DNA of 64,000 nucleotides. Origin: Paenibacillus sp. XY044. GTDB lineage: Bacteria > Bacillota > Bacilli > Paenibacillales > Paenibacillaceae. The translations under genes were made by a program, and so were the position numbers. This document shows positions 51,246 through 61,148 of this stretch, piece after piece. Each line of letters starts with the position of its first letter. Position 1 is the stretch's first letter. Location: the NCBI RefSeq assembly GCF_002257645.1, contig NZ_NQMO01000007.1:124001-188000 (forward strand). Reading direction: 5' to 3'. The notes beneath the pieces are model-generated. The model had not been told where the DNA came from. It did no database searches and saw only the letters and a list, made by a program, of their open reading frames with translations.

Positions 51246-51986
51246 GTGAAGAAGGTAAAATATAAAATGGGGAAATTGGGAAAGTACGAATTCATGAAGA
51301 AATATAAAATGATACGCATATTTTTGCCAGACACTCGAAAAGCAACTTTGTCTAACATTAAAATAATGCTGACATTGTATGGATCAGTTTACTTAAAACC
51401 CGATGAGGGAACGGGTGGTCATGGGATATATAAAATCACGAAGGGCAAGAATAGCTTTATTTTACGTACCGGTTCGAATTCGCGTATTTTCAGCTCATTA
51501 AATGACTTATATACTCCAATTCAAAGTATTCTAATTAGGGATAAATATATTGTTCAAGAAGGAATTGAACTGTTAAAACACAATCATCGTCCGTTCGATA
51601 TTAGAGTCATGGTACAAAAGAATAGAAAAGGAACATTAGATGTTACTGGGATTATTGGAAGACAAGCGAAACGTAATAAAATAGTAACGAATTTTCATTC
51701 TGGAGGAACTCCCTTACCTATAGATACCTTACTTAAATCATATCTGAGTGGCGAATCAAGGAAAAAGTATATTCAAATCATTGAGAGATTAGGGAAAGAT
51801 GCTAGCACTGTTCTTGGTGAAAAATATAGAAGTAAACGAGCTTTCGGAGTAGATATAGCCATTGATAACAAAATGAAACCCTGGGTTTTGGAGATTAATA
51901 CCAAGCCTGATATGAGCATCTTTAACACTTTGAAGAACAAAACGATGTACCACAGGATACTAAGCTACTCAAAAAATAAAGGGTGA
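51246..51986 (+). CDS. YheC/YheD-family ATP-grasp protein (spore coat-associated)
   Basis: A 246-residue ATP-grasp protein. VYLKPDEGTGGHGIYKITKG near residue 58 is the ATP-grasp glycine loop; YIVQEGIELL, RPFDIRVMVQKN and the late FGVDIAIDNKMKPWVLEINTKPD carry the magnesium and ATP ligands. It belongs to the YheC/D group found in endospore coats; some relatives ligate amino acids to peptides. GTG 51246 is chosen since TTGGAGG lies eight bases before it. The protein is shorter than YheC (about 360) because it lacks the N-terminal region. AT-rich codon use differs from the neighbouring GH43 genes. Confidence 0.83.
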   Translation: MKKVKYKMGKLGKYEFMKKYKMIRIFLPDTRKATLSNIKIMLTLYGSVYLKPDEGTGGHGIYKITKGKNSFILRTGSNSRIFSSLNDLYTPIQSILIRDKYIVQEGIELLKHNHRPFDIRVMVQKNRKGTLDVTGIIGRQAKRNKIVTNFHSGGTPLPIDTLLKSYLSGESRKKYIQIIERLGKDASTVLGEKYRSKRAFGVDIAIDNKMKPWVLEINTKPDMSIFNTLKNKTMYHRILSYSKNKG

Positions 51987-52265
51987 GCAGTAGGTTAGGA
52001 TGCAATTCTCTCATCTACAGATATGCGTCCGTATAACTTTGATGAATAAATAATGTCTTGTTTTTTATTCATCACGTTTTCTGCATCACCTTATCGGGAA
52101 CCGGAACAGGTTCTTATCCGTGAAGGTAAATGTATATTTCGGATGGTATGAACCACATGGATTTGTTAGCAGCTGAGTCGCCTGACATTGTCGAATCTTT
52201 TTTGTATCGCTTCCAGTCCTTTGTTCCACGACTGAGTGAAACGATCTTCAATGGTTATTTATACT

Positions 52266-53204
52266 TCACCTGTTATGGGGAACATAATGAATCCGCATCT
52301 TGATGTCCTGCTCGTAGTCCCCGAACTGCCGGCCAAATATACTCATGCCTCCTTTATGATCAGCATTCGAATCCACTCCGATCTGCAGGCGCAAATACGG
52401 ACGACCTTCCAACTGAAGATCACCGATACCTACACCCGATACTTTTTTCATGTCCATTGTTGTTCGGCCCCCTTCGACCCGCCATGTTTTCAAGAGGCCG
52501 TATTGCGTCATCCTATCGAGCCACCAGGAAGGGTTAAGTCTGCCGCGGTGATCTCCGAAATCTCCCGGGCTCGTCCACATTCCGATTTCAATTCCGTTCA
52601 CCCGGACCGATATATCCGACAGCCACTCGTTATCGAAGTTGGGTGCCTCCGAACAGAGTTCCATGGACAGCTCAAGCGATTTAATTGTAACGTTTAGCGG
52701 GAGCTCCAGCGGCATAATGTATTCCAAATAACCTTTGCTGAACCAAATAATCTGCGCATGTATATGCTTCGGATGGTAGAAGCTCGCCGGCTCGGAATCA
52801 CGGATGATCATTTCTGTGTCGCTTGCCATACCGCAGGTAGGGTATACTTCGCAATCACTGTACAATCCAATCGGGATTTAGACCTCATACACGACGTCAT
52901 TTTCCTTGCTGGATGGTATGGCCGGGTTGATGCTCATATGAATGTCATCATAAATGAGGGTGCATACCTTCATCGCCCCTCGAGCTGCAGGCTTCAGCTC
53001 CGTCGTGAGCAACTTGGCCGCCTCCAAAATGTTGACGTTGTTCGCCACAGTCGAAACCGGTAATTTGAGCGCTTCCGAAATTTCGATAATATTCATGCTA
53101 CGGGTATAGAGCAACTTCAGCATATCCACCCTCGCCCGAGTGGACAATGCGTGGGCAACCTGAACCAACTGATCCGGCTCATACACATTCAAATCATATA
53201 ACAT
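52266..53204 (-). pseudogene. ArsR-type regulator of about 310 residues split by one in-frame TAA
   Basis: The N-terminal half (53204-52878) is an ArsR winged helix (ALSTRARVDMLKLLY, MNIIEISEALKLPVSTVANN); the C-terminal half (from about 52875 to 52266) begins IPIGLYSDCEVYPTCGMASD and has a lectin-like ligand fold. Both are in the same frame, and only TAA 52878-52880 separates YDDIHMSIN-type and YPTCGMAS-type segments that I believe occur in one protein in related bacteria. No other lesion is visible. It may be a recent nonsense mutation, stop readthrough or a base error. AAGGAGGG precedes the ATG. Its place beside GH43 genes suggests control of arabinoside use. Confidence 0.7.
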
Positions 53205-53463
53205 ACTAATCCCTCCTTCTTGTTCCGGCTCTGTTGATAGCTACAAAAGAGCCTAGGTTGTTTGTTTGGGACAACAGATGAGGATTCTATTGTTTTTCTT
53301 TCAAACGGTTTTATCGGACGTTATATTTCAAGTAACTTTCGTTCGCATAACCTGGGACAATCACTTTCGTGTGCGTAGTTTCTTCGATCAACTCCAAAAA
53401 GTAATGTAGTATAATTCTAGTCGAAATCAATTGATTGATTAAAATAAAAAATAGCTTTAAATG

Positions 53464-53520
53464 AACTATCCTGCCCGTTAGTTGATAAAAAGGCAGCCGA
53501 CCAAAAAGCCGGCTGCCTTT
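53464..53520. repeat. Intergenic repeat unit A
   Basis: AACTATCCTGCCCGTTAGTT with perfect arms, then hairpin AAGGCAGCCG / CCGGCTGCCTTT, the same as at 34467-34497. It ends the transcript of the second GH43 gene. The rest of 53205-53667 has the regulator promoter and a short coding-like tail ending VIVPGYANESYLKYNVR at 53311, which I cannot identify. Confidence 0.7.
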
Positions 53521-53667
53521 AAATGTGGATATCAGATACCCCAAGACAAGTCTCGCATTTTCTAAAGCGATGAAATTGGCCTTTTTATGACCTTTGTACG
53601 CTTTTTCGTCTTCACTCATTCATTTACTATACGTTGGACATGTTTTCCAGTCCAAACCTCTGGCCGG

Positions 53668-56600
53668 TCAGTTTGTCAGGGTACCATTGCGTTCCTTCAT
53701 CAAGACTTTACGGTCGCCATTCGGCCAGACGGTGGTCTTCGTAACCGTTCCGGTTGTCTGGTCGGTGACGCTGGTGGTTGTGCTTCCGTCCGCATTCTTA
53801 GTGGTCATGACAGGCGTGGTCGGGGCGGTCGAACCGGCAAGCTCGTTGTCAGAGCTGCTGCCGCCGCTGCTCGCATATACACCGACAGTCACAACGCAAG
53901 ACGCTGTGTAGCTGCCGTCTGCAGTGGTCGCCGTAATCACAGCCGTGCCGGAGGCGTGAACACTCACCAGACCGTTCTCATCCACAGTAGCTGCAGCCGG
54001 GTTTGACGACCTCCACGTTACAGTCTTATTAGCTGCTTCAGCGGGTTCCACATGTGCGGTGAGCTGGACAGTAGAGCGCCCATGGTTGGTATACAATTGT
54101 GCACTGGTTAGGTTCAGGCTCACACCGTTGACTGGAATCGGTTGATTAAAGGCCATAATAGTGAACTCCACATAAGGACTTGCTTTATGAGTGTCTGTTT
54201 CGCGGTATCGAACCCAATATGTCCCGGGCCGCAGCTTAACAAGAGCATCACCTTCTACATTGAACCAGGTGCCCCCATTGTCGGAAGACCATTCCATGGA
54301 ATCATTCACCCCGTTGATACGTCCATCATTGGCCCCAACCGCTGTTTCATTGACTTGCCCAAGACCTTCGGGCGCAGCCTTCGGTCCTCCTGCAACCATC
54401 GCTTTGAAATCATCGAAGTCTATGGAGGCATTGGCGTAGCCGTCGATACCGAACCGCTGACCGATCAGCTTGTCGCCGCCTGTGTGGCGGAAATTGTAAT
54501 CCGTGGCCACCGGAACATCGTCAATATAGACGGTGTAAGTCTTGGCATCCCAGTTTGCTACCATTTTGATGTTGTACCATGTATTGTAGGAGACGTTTTG
54601 GACTGCTTTTTTGGATCCACCGTTCTGTACGATAAACTTACCGGAATCAAAAGCCGTGACCATGGAATAATTGTCGGTACCGCTATCATTTCTCATCATG
54701 GCGCCATTGGCGTACGGGAAGCTGCTGTTTAATCTGGCGCGATATTCGATGACGATGCGCTGATCCGGCTCAGCCTTTACCTCGCCTGTATATGGCAGGA
54801 GCAGGTTTGCCTTGCCCGAAGTAGCGGTTGTGGTCAGTCGAAGAAATTTATTCCCGTCTTCTTCCTGTACAGTTGCGGCGGCGCCATTGGTCAGATCTTC
54901 GGTGGTAATGCCATAAGGGTACTTGCCCACCGTATCGCCGGAGAAATCCCGATAAGCGTTATAGACAACGCCATCCTGCACGCTGTTAAGCGAACCTAAC
55001 AGAGCCGCTTCCGCCTGAGCAAGTTTATCCAGTTCCCCGTCAATCTGCTCTTTGCTCAGATCCGCGTTGGAGGCCATCTCCTCCGCTTTGTCCACCTCGG
55101 CCACGAAGGCGTCATACTTGGATTGGCTATAGTTGCCTAGCCCATCGCCCAAAGGATAAGAGAAATTCGCCAGTCTATTGCGGAGTTGATTCACAATGTC
55201 ATCAAGGCCCCATCCTGCAATAACTTCTACGGCTACAGTGGAAGGAATATCATGGCCATCCACCTTCAGGGTGACTGGCACTTGAACCGTGCCAAGAGAG
55301 CTGAAATCCATTCCCTCCGGCTTCCAGCTGACAACTTCCGCCGTCATCGACTCGCTATTGTAGACAACATCTACAACGCTGGGCCGATCAGGAGTCACTC
55401 CGGAAGGAGTCTTCACGGCTGAAACCACCTGAACCGTATCAGAAGCCTCGATTACCGTCAAATGGATTGCCGTTTTGTTGCCGTTGTATTCGGCTGTAAT
55501 AAGAGCTGTGCCCGGTTTAACTGCGTATACCGATGGGATGACCGAGACAGAATCAATCCGGGCCACCGCGGGATCGCTGCTGGTATACTGAGCATCAGCT
55601 GTCACATTCCTCATTTCATAGTTGTTATAGCGTGCAGTTAACTGCAATGGGCTGCTTTTCTGTCCGCTGGTCAGGATGCTGTCCAATCCGCTCATGTCAA
55701 GGGACTGCACAGATTTAGGCTCTGCGACAACGGTTACCGCGGCCGTAGTCGTTTTCCCGTTATATGCCGCGGTGATTGTCGTACTGCCCGCCCCTACAGC
55801 CTTGACCTGACCCCCTTCGTCAATAACGGCTACCTTCGTGTCGGAAGAACTGAAGGAAGCACCTGTGTCAATAGCGGTATAGGTAGCGCCCGTTACCGTA
55901 TACAGGGACAAACTACGGGTTTCGTTCAACCCCAGGGTGAATCCCGGAGATTCAAATAAAATTTCCGATGTATCCAGCTTGAATAGATCCATACTGTCGA
56001 TCTCGGCCAGATTGTTACCCTTCGAGAAGAGGATGATGTTGTCGCCTTCCTTCAGGTAGACTTTCGCCGTGGAGGCTCCCCAACGATTCGGACCGGAATA
56101 GACGATGCTCAATTTGGTACCGGAGCTGCCGTTGACCGATAAGATATGGGAGGCTTCCGCTGCATTGGGGGAGTCGTTGGCATTGCGCACGGACAGCATA
56201 TAAAATCCCGCATCCGGCACATTTACTGTAAACTGGGCGTAATCATTGGCGTTCTTGATGCCCGTGATCTTCATCCCGCCTGAAGCGGTGCTTTCCCGCC
56301 GGACAGCCGGATAAGTTTCGCCATACGGATCCTTCACCAGCAACGCATTTTCCGCTTCATAGCGCATCCGCATCGGCTCGCCGGAAGGCGTGGCAATCGG
56401 TATGTTCGGATCTACGGGCTCTCCCAGGTTCGGCGTATTGTCGTCGTTCCAGGTGAATTTCTGCGTGTAGACTTTGCGGGTCCAGCCTGATCCCGACCAG
56501 CGGGCAGCATGGTAAATGATCCAGTCCTCCACGCCGTCAGGAGATGAGACGATACTATGGTGGCCAGGGCCGTAAACACCATTGGCGCTTGAAAAGATTG

Positions 56601-57492
56601 GCTTATCCCGTTTTACCCAGGAGCCGGGGTTCATTACATCGTCGCCAATCTTGGCCGTGATCAGCCCGAGGGAGTAACTGTCTGTCCAGCTTCCGTTGGC
56701 GGAATAGATCAGATTGATGGTGTCGCCCTTTATCGTGACCTCGGGGCCTTCATTGATCCTGCCCGGAGACGTTTCCCAGTCATGTTCAGGCGTCGAAATG
56801 AGTACCCGTTCCGAACCGATGGTCCGTGGATCGCTCATCTTTGCGATATATAAATTTTGGAAGCTTCCGTCCGTTTCCTCCCACCCGGACCAAATGAAAT
56901 AGTGATTCTCATTTACAGTCAGCACAGTGCCGTCAATTGCCCAGCGGTCGGTGGAATCGGTGATCTTTCCTTTGAACTCCCAGGTTCCTGTCATCGGATT
57001 ATCACTGGCGTTCTCCAGTACGTACATGCGGTGGTTTGCGTTGGTTCCGTCATCGGCTGCGAAGTAAATATACCATTTGAATTGGCCATCGCTATCTCTG
57101 AGATAGTGCATTTCAGGGGCCCAAACATCGGAACTGTACATGGTGCCCTTAACCGGTGTCCAGGCTAGGCTTCTCTCGCCCGCATCAATGCCGGTAATGG
57201 TCTTCGCTCTGCGGATCATGATGCCGCTGCCATTGACAAATACATTGTAGTAATAGCCGTCCGTATGCTTATAAACCCAAGGGTCGGCCCCGGTTTGCAT
57301 GATAACATTGTAGAAATCAGATACATCCTTTCCCCCCTGCCGGGATGCCAAATCGGATGCCTTATCCGCTCGATCCGGCGTCGACTCTGCCGCCATAGCC
57401 GCTCCATTCCATTGCGACAGCATCAGCAGCACTGCGAGACAAAACAGCAGATACCTGAATCTTTTTCTAGCCCATAAAACCGCTTTCAACAT
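53668..57492 (-). CDS. Secreted multimodular GH43 enzyme with CBM6, Big and FIVAR domains
   Basis: About 1274 residues. Signal peptide to about residue 35; GH43 domain at about 50-375 with Asp in TGADPWVYKH, Asp in RWAIDGTVL and Glu in RINEGPEVTIKG; CBM6 at about 380-520 (MRYEAENALLVKD); two Big-2-like Ig domains at about 530-690; a Big-4-like domain near 700-770; FIVAR helices near 775-850 (YDAFVAEVDKAEEM); a concanavalin-like module near 860-1030; another Big-2 near 1115-1195. The tail (NADGSTTTSVTDQTTGTVTK) resembles the linker that precedes SLH domains in Paenibacillus surface proteins, yet no SLH follows. ATG 57492 follows GGGGG by seven bases. Confidence 0.88.
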   Translation of the reverse strand: MLKAVLWARKRFRYLLFCLAVLLMLSQWNGAAMAAESTPDRADKASDLASRQGGKDVSDFYNVIMQTGADPWVYKHTDGYYYNVFVNGSGIMIRRAKTITGIDAGERSLAWTPVKGTMYSSDVWAPEMHYLRDSDGQFKWYIYFAADDGTNANHRMYVLENASDNPMTGTWEFKGKITDSTDRWAIDGTVLTVNENHYFIWSGWEETDGSFQNLYIAKMSDPRTIGSERVLISTPEHDWETSPGRINEGPEVTIKGDTINLIYSANGSWTDSYSLGLITAKIGDDVMNPGSWVKRDKPIFSSANGVYGPGHHSIVSSPDGVEDWIIYHAARWSGSGWTRKVYTQKFTWNDDNTPNLGEPVDPNIPIATPSGEPMRMRYEAENALLVKDPYGETYPAVRRESTASGGMKITGIKNANDYAQFTVNVPDAGFYMLSVRNANDSPNAAEASHILSVNGSSGTKLSIVYSGPNRWGASTAKVYLKEGDNIILFSKGNNLAEIDSMDLFKLDTSEILFESPGFTLGLNETRSLSLYTVTGATYTAIDTGASFSSSDTKVAVIDEGGQVKAVGAGSTTITAAYNGKTTTAAVTVVAEPKSVQSLDMSGLDSILTSGQKSSPLQLTARYNNYEMRNVTADAQYTSSDPAVARIDSVSVIPSVYAVKPGTALITAEYNGNKTAIHLTVIEASDTVQVVSAVKTPSGVTPDRPSVVDVVYNSESMTAEVVSWKPEGMDFSSLGTVQVPVTLKVDGHDIPSTVAVEVIAGWGLDDIVNQLRNRLANFSYPLGDGLGNYSQSKYDAFVAEVDKAEEMASNADLSKEQIDGELDKLAQAEAALLGSLNSVQDGVVYNAYRDFSGDTVGKYPYGITTEDLTNGAAATVQEEDGNKFLRLTTTATSGKANLLLPYTGEVKAEPDQRIVIEYRARLNSSFPYANGAMMRNDSGTDNYSMVTAFDSGKFIVQNGGSKKAVQNVSYNTWYNIKMVANWDAKTYTVYIDDVPVATDYNFRHTGGDKLIGQRFGIDGYANASIDFDDFKAMVAGGPKAAPEGLGQVNETAVGANDGRINGVNDSMEWSSDNGGTWFNVEGDALVKLRPGTYWVRYRETDTHKASPYVEFTIMAFNQPIPVNGVSLNLTSAQLYTNHGRSTVQLTAHVEPAEAANKTVTWRSSNPAAATVDENGLVSVHASGTAVITATTADGSYTASCVVTVGVYASSGGSSSDNELAGSTAPTTPVMTTKNADGSTTTSVTDQTTGTVTKTTVWPNGDRKVLMKERNGTLTN

Positions 57493-57615
57493 TACCCATC
57501 CCCCAGTCGCATTGATTTTTCCAGCCATGTCCTCATTCTACTTTCCGAGAAAATTTAAAAAATGTACTATCTTAAATTGTTTTTTGTAATCGTTTTAGAA
57601 AAGCCGAATATAAAA

Positions 57616-57651
57616 AGGACACCATCCCCGATTAAGGGATGTGTCCTGAAG
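57616..57651 (-). terminator. Terminator of the yesM-type kinase gene
   Basis: AGGACAC with inner ATCCC / GGGAT and TGTCCT; on the minus strand CTTTTTAT follows the stem. It separates the kinase from the GH43 gene, which therefore has its own promoter. A weak cre-like TGTAATCGTTTTAG lies at about 57585. Confidence 0.75.
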
Positions 57652-57748
57652 GATAACCTTTACATACTCATTGTTATTATACTTCGATCCAAGGATATCC
57701 GGGTGACCATTACGGTGTAGTGGTGTGTCCGGCACAGCGGGCATAACC

Positions 57749-59578
57749 CTATTCTCCCGAAGGTTTGCGGTGGTTTAACAGCATCGGAATCTTTACGGTC
57801 ACGGTTGTTCCCTGGCCGAAACGGCTTTCAATGGCGATCCCGTAATTGTCTCCGAACAGCAGCCGGAGCCTGTTATGGATATTGGATAGTCCGATGCTTG
57901 TAGCAGGTTGGCCATCTGGTGCAGACTCCGGGTACACCATGCCCAGTTTAGCCTGTAGGGAAGCCAATTGCTCCGGCTCCATTCCCTTCCCGGTATCCGT
58001 GATCTGGAAGCACACATCCCCATTCGCATCCATGCTTCCGGTAATCTGAAGCCCTCCCCCTTGATCCATCCGCTCCAGCCCATGATAGACCGCATTCTCC
58101 ACAATGGGCTGAAGAATCATCTTGGGGGTTTTCATCTCCAAGAGTCCCTCTTCCACATCGATGTCGATGATATATTTATTCTCGTACCGGATGGCGATAA
58201 TGTTCATATAAGCCTGAATACAGTCCAGTTCTTCCCTTATCCGCACAAGGTCATCTTTTTTTATACTGTACCGGAATATTTTGGACATGCAAGAAGCAAT
58301 TTGCGCGATCTCCCTGCTTCCATATTCCAATCCGATGCTGCTGATGCAATTCAGCGTATTATAGAGAAAATGAGGGTTGATCTGGCTTTGCAGGGCTGAA
58401 AACTCCGCCTGCTTCTGACTCAGCTCGGATTCATATAATCTGGCCTGGGTATTGAACATATCCCTTGCCATCTCCTCCCTTTCATTGATCACCCGGTTAA
58501 TGTCACAGGCCAGCATGCCTACCTCATTGGTAGACCGGACTTTAATGCGGAAGCCAATGTCCCGACTCCCCACTCTCTTCATATCCAGAACAAGTCCCAT
58601 CACCGGGCGCATCAGATTGTTCATAAAGAAACTGCCCATGATAAGCATGCTTAGAATAATCCCAATTCCCACGATAATGCTGACTTTCCGCATGGGGTTC
58701 ATATCCGAAGTAAGTTCTTGCACCGGAATCATACTCACAACCCGCCACCCGTCTGCCTGCTCCAAACCCTTGACCTGGACAAGAATATCTTCCCTGTCGA
58801 TGGTTGTTTTGACCCCGTTAAGCAGGATGCCCTTATCCATAGACAGAACGTCCCTGAATAACGCGCCTCGGGCTTTGAAATTGGTGGAAGCAATCACCTC
58901 ATCCCGGCTATTCAGAATGTACAAGGTGGAGTTGGGCGTTAGCTCCGTATTTTCCACAAGCCCTTGCATCTTTTCCATATTGACCAAAACGGTACAGTAA
59001 CCTGTAATCTGGGAGAAATGGATTCCCCCGATGGCCTCCACAATCGGCGCTATATAAAAGAACTGTTCTGTTTCTGTTCTGTCATCTTTTAGAATCGATG
59101 TGAACATCCCTTTGTCCCGAAGCGAAGGATCATCCTTATACTTCTGGATAAAGGCATCATAACGATCGAGAAAAAAAATATCTCCGCTTGCTGACGCCAA
59201 GCTGTAGAGACGTCTACCCTGAATGTCATTAATTACAATTCCGTCCACATACGAATTAAAGGATCTCATATATTCCATGAGATCCAATGCATTTGGACCG
59301 CTATTAAACGCCCTTATGTAATCATCATCCACTACAGAAAATTCCTGAATCCGTTTGCTATTGACCGCAATGCTGGTGCTGACCCTGATATCACTAAACG
59401 CAGAATCAATTTTGCGGCGTGTTTGTTCAATCATCTGGTTACTGTAATGGGCGGCTCTCTTCTGGGTTAAATTCGAGAAACTATAATAGTAATAAAACTC
59501 CATGACAGTAAATATAACGATAGAGAATAAAAAGATAAGCCATATCTGATGCTTCAATTTCAGTTTACTGATCTTCAT
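57749..59578 (-). CDS. YesM-type sensor histidine kinase
   Basis: A 609-residue membrane kinase. Transmembrane helix 1 at about 12-32, extracellular sensor domain to about 300, helix 2 (IIVGIGIILSMLIMGSFF), a HAMP linker, then the His_kinase motif QSQINPHFLYNTLN with the phosphorylated His near residue 400, and an HATPase domain with PMILQPIVENAVYHGLE, DTGKGM and TSIGLSNIHNRL. It senses an extracellular signal, probably a sugar oligomer, and phosphorylates the YesN-type regulator encoded 20 bases upstream in the same operon. Confidence 0.92.
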   Translation of the reverse strand: MKISKLKLKHQIWLIFLFSIVIFTVMEFYYYYSFSNLTQKRAAHYSNQMIEQTRRKIDSAFSDIRVSTSIAVNSKRIQEFSVVDDDYIRAFNSGPNALDLMEYMRSFNSYVDGIVINDIQGRRLYSLASASGDIFFLDRYDAFIQKYKDDPSLRDKGMFTSILKDDRTETEQFFYIAPIVEAIGGIHFSQITGYCTVLVNMEKMQGLVENTELTPNSTLYILNSRDEVIASTNFKARGALFRDVLSMDKGILLNGVKTTIDREDILVQVKGLEQADGWRVVSMIPVQELTSDMNPMRKVSIIVGIGIILSMLIMGSFFMNNLMRPVMGLVLDMKRVGSRDIGFRIKVRSTNEVGMLACDINRVINEREEMARDMFNTQARLYESELSQKQAEFSALQSQINPHFLYNTLNCISSIGLEYGSREIAQIASCMSKIFRYSIKKDDLVRIREELDCIQAYMNIIAIRYENKYIIDIDVEEGLLEMKTPKMILQPIVENAVYHGLERMDQGGGLQITGSMDANGDVCFQITDTGKGMEPEQLASLQAKLGMVYPESAPDGQPATSIGLSNIHNRLRLLFGDNYGIAIESRFGQGTTVTVKIPMLLNHRKPSGE

Positions 59579-59598
59579 GGCCCGCCGCTCCGTTCATA

Positions 59599-61041
59599 TT
59601 AACTTTTTCTGAATTTGGTGGGCGTCATCCCGCAATGCTTCTTGAACACTTTATTGAAATAATAATAATCGACATACCCGGCCTTAATGGCCACTTCCTC
59701 GATCGATAGATCCGTTTGCCTGAGGAGCTCACGGGCTTTCTTGATTCTGAGCTCCGACACATACTCAGAGAAGGTTTTTCCCAGATTTTTTCTGAATAAT
59801 TGACAACAATACACCTGATTAATGAAGAATTGGGAGGATAAATCCTTCAGATACAATTTCTGTTCAAAATGCTGGTTAATATAATTTATCATCCTGTTGA
59901 AGCAGGACTGAATGTCCCCTTCCTGCAAAGAGCGGCTGTTTCCTATCCTGATGGAGACGAGGACCTCATGTAAAAAGCTGCATAGAGACTCAAAGTGTTC
60001 AAATCGTTCCTTGATCTCGGAATAATTCAGGAATTCCAGTTCCATATCCTTCAATTCCTCAGAATATGCGTTGATAAGAATCCCTACGGCTTGATTCCAC
60101 AAGTAGACAACCTCAGTCATGCCCAGATGAAAATCCCTGAAATATGCCTGCAGCCTTTTAATGTACGCATCCACGTCGTCTAATTGATTTCCGTGAAGGA
60201 TATGGTAGATTTCATCGATATACGGCTTCACCAGATGAAGCCTCGGCTCGTAGTGAACGATGCCTCCGGCTTCCTCCAGAAAAAACTGGGACGCGGACAG
60301 GTCCGCTTCTTTAATCAGCTTGCTCATGTGCTGAAGCTGGCTGGAGATGCTGCTGATGCCCACCGCATGTATACCCGTCTTATTCAAAACCCATTCATCC
60401 CAATGTCCTTCCAGATAAGCCCTTTGCTCTGTCATCAGAACAACTAGCATTTTTCCGGTTCCGGCTTCAACTCCCACAGCATTAACAGGCTTCCCTTCCA
60501 AAAACAGCTGCTTTCTGAAATCCTGCTTTTCTCCCTCGGAATAGATGACAAGCACCTGATAATAGCATACGGCTGCATCATCGGAAACCGGTAGAAAGCG
60601 CCTTATCTCGTCCTCATCCGCCGAGGTCAGCGCATCCAGAAGGAGTTGGTTGCGTGCTGTGCTTCTCCGGGAGAAGTGCATGGCCAGCTTCGCAATGAAC
60701 GGGTCAGTCTTATCAATATCCAAAGGCTTCAGGAAATAATCCAGCGCGCCGTAGCGCAGCGCTTCCTGGGCGTATTCAAATTCCGCATATCCGCTTACGA
60801 TGACAAACTCAATGTTCAGCCCCTCTCCTTTGGCTCTCTTCATCAGATCCAGTCCGGAAATCTCCGGCATACGGATGTCCGTAAATACCAAATCTGGTTC
60901 ATCCGCTTTTATGGCATCCCACGCTTTGTAAGCGCTTTTAAATTGTCCGGTAATTTCAAATCCATACTTATGCCAATCGAAGGCGTTGCGGATTCCTTTA
61001 ATTGCCCACGGCTCATCATCGACAATCATGACCTTGTACAT
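59599..61041 (-). CDS. YesN-type response regulator with AraC output domain
   Basis: A 480-residue regulator. The receiver domain (1-125) begins MYKVMIVDDEPWAIKGI, the phospho-accepting Asp is in LVFTDIRMPEISG (near 55) and the conserved Lys in YFLKPLDID. A long middle region follows, then AraC helix-turn-helix units at about 385-480 (LKDLSSQFFINQVYCCQLF and SIEEVAIKAGYVDYYYFNKVF) ending MTPTKFRKS. It would activate the transporter and GH43 genes. ATG 61041 follows AGGAGG; the longer frame to 61122 is unsupported. Confidence 0.92.
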   Translation of the reverse strand: MYKVMIVDDEPWAIKGIRNAFDWHKYGFEITGQFKSAYKAWDAIKADEPDLVFTDIRMPEISGLDLMKRAKGEGLNIEFVIVSGYAEFEYAQEALRYGALDYFLKPLDIDKTDPFIAKLAMHFSRRSTARNQLLLDALTSADEDEIRRFLPVSDDAAVCYYQVLVIYSEGEKQDFRKQLFLEGKPVNAVGVEAGTGKMLVVLMTEQRAYLEGHWDEWVLNKTGIHAVGISSISSQLQHMSKLIKEADLSASQFFLEEAGGIVHYEPRLHLVKPYIDEIYHILHGNQLDDVDAYIKRLQAYFRDFHLGMTEVVYLWNQAVGILINAYSEELKDMELEFLNYSEIKERFEHFESLCSFLHEVLVSIRIGNSRSLQEGDIQSCFNRMINYINQHFEQKLYLKDLSSQFFINQVYCCQLFRKNLGKTFSEYVSELRIKKARELLRQTDLSIEEVAIKAGYVDYYYFNKVFKKHCGMTPTKFRKS

Positions 61042-61148
61042 GGGTATCCTCCTGAACATATGGATTCTTCCGAATAATAGCAAAATTATTCGGGAACAGC
61101 AATCGAAATACGGATAAACCACAGACTGGTTTATCCGTATGCAATGGA

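Noticed and set aside
34901..53204. Reassignment of TAA as a sense codon, suggested by TAA in three otherwise readable genes
   Set aside because: Many intact genes in the window end in TAA, and two of the three broken genes have other lesions; ordinary decay explains them.
53311..53619. Minus-strand ORF of 102 codons
   Set aside because: It runs through repeat unit A and its terminator and has no binding site; only its last 30 codons look protein-like, so it is not called a gene.
60920..60940. cre-like TGTAAGCGCTTTTAA inside the response regulator gene
   Set aside because: Located well inside the coding sequence with no promoter near it; probably chance.
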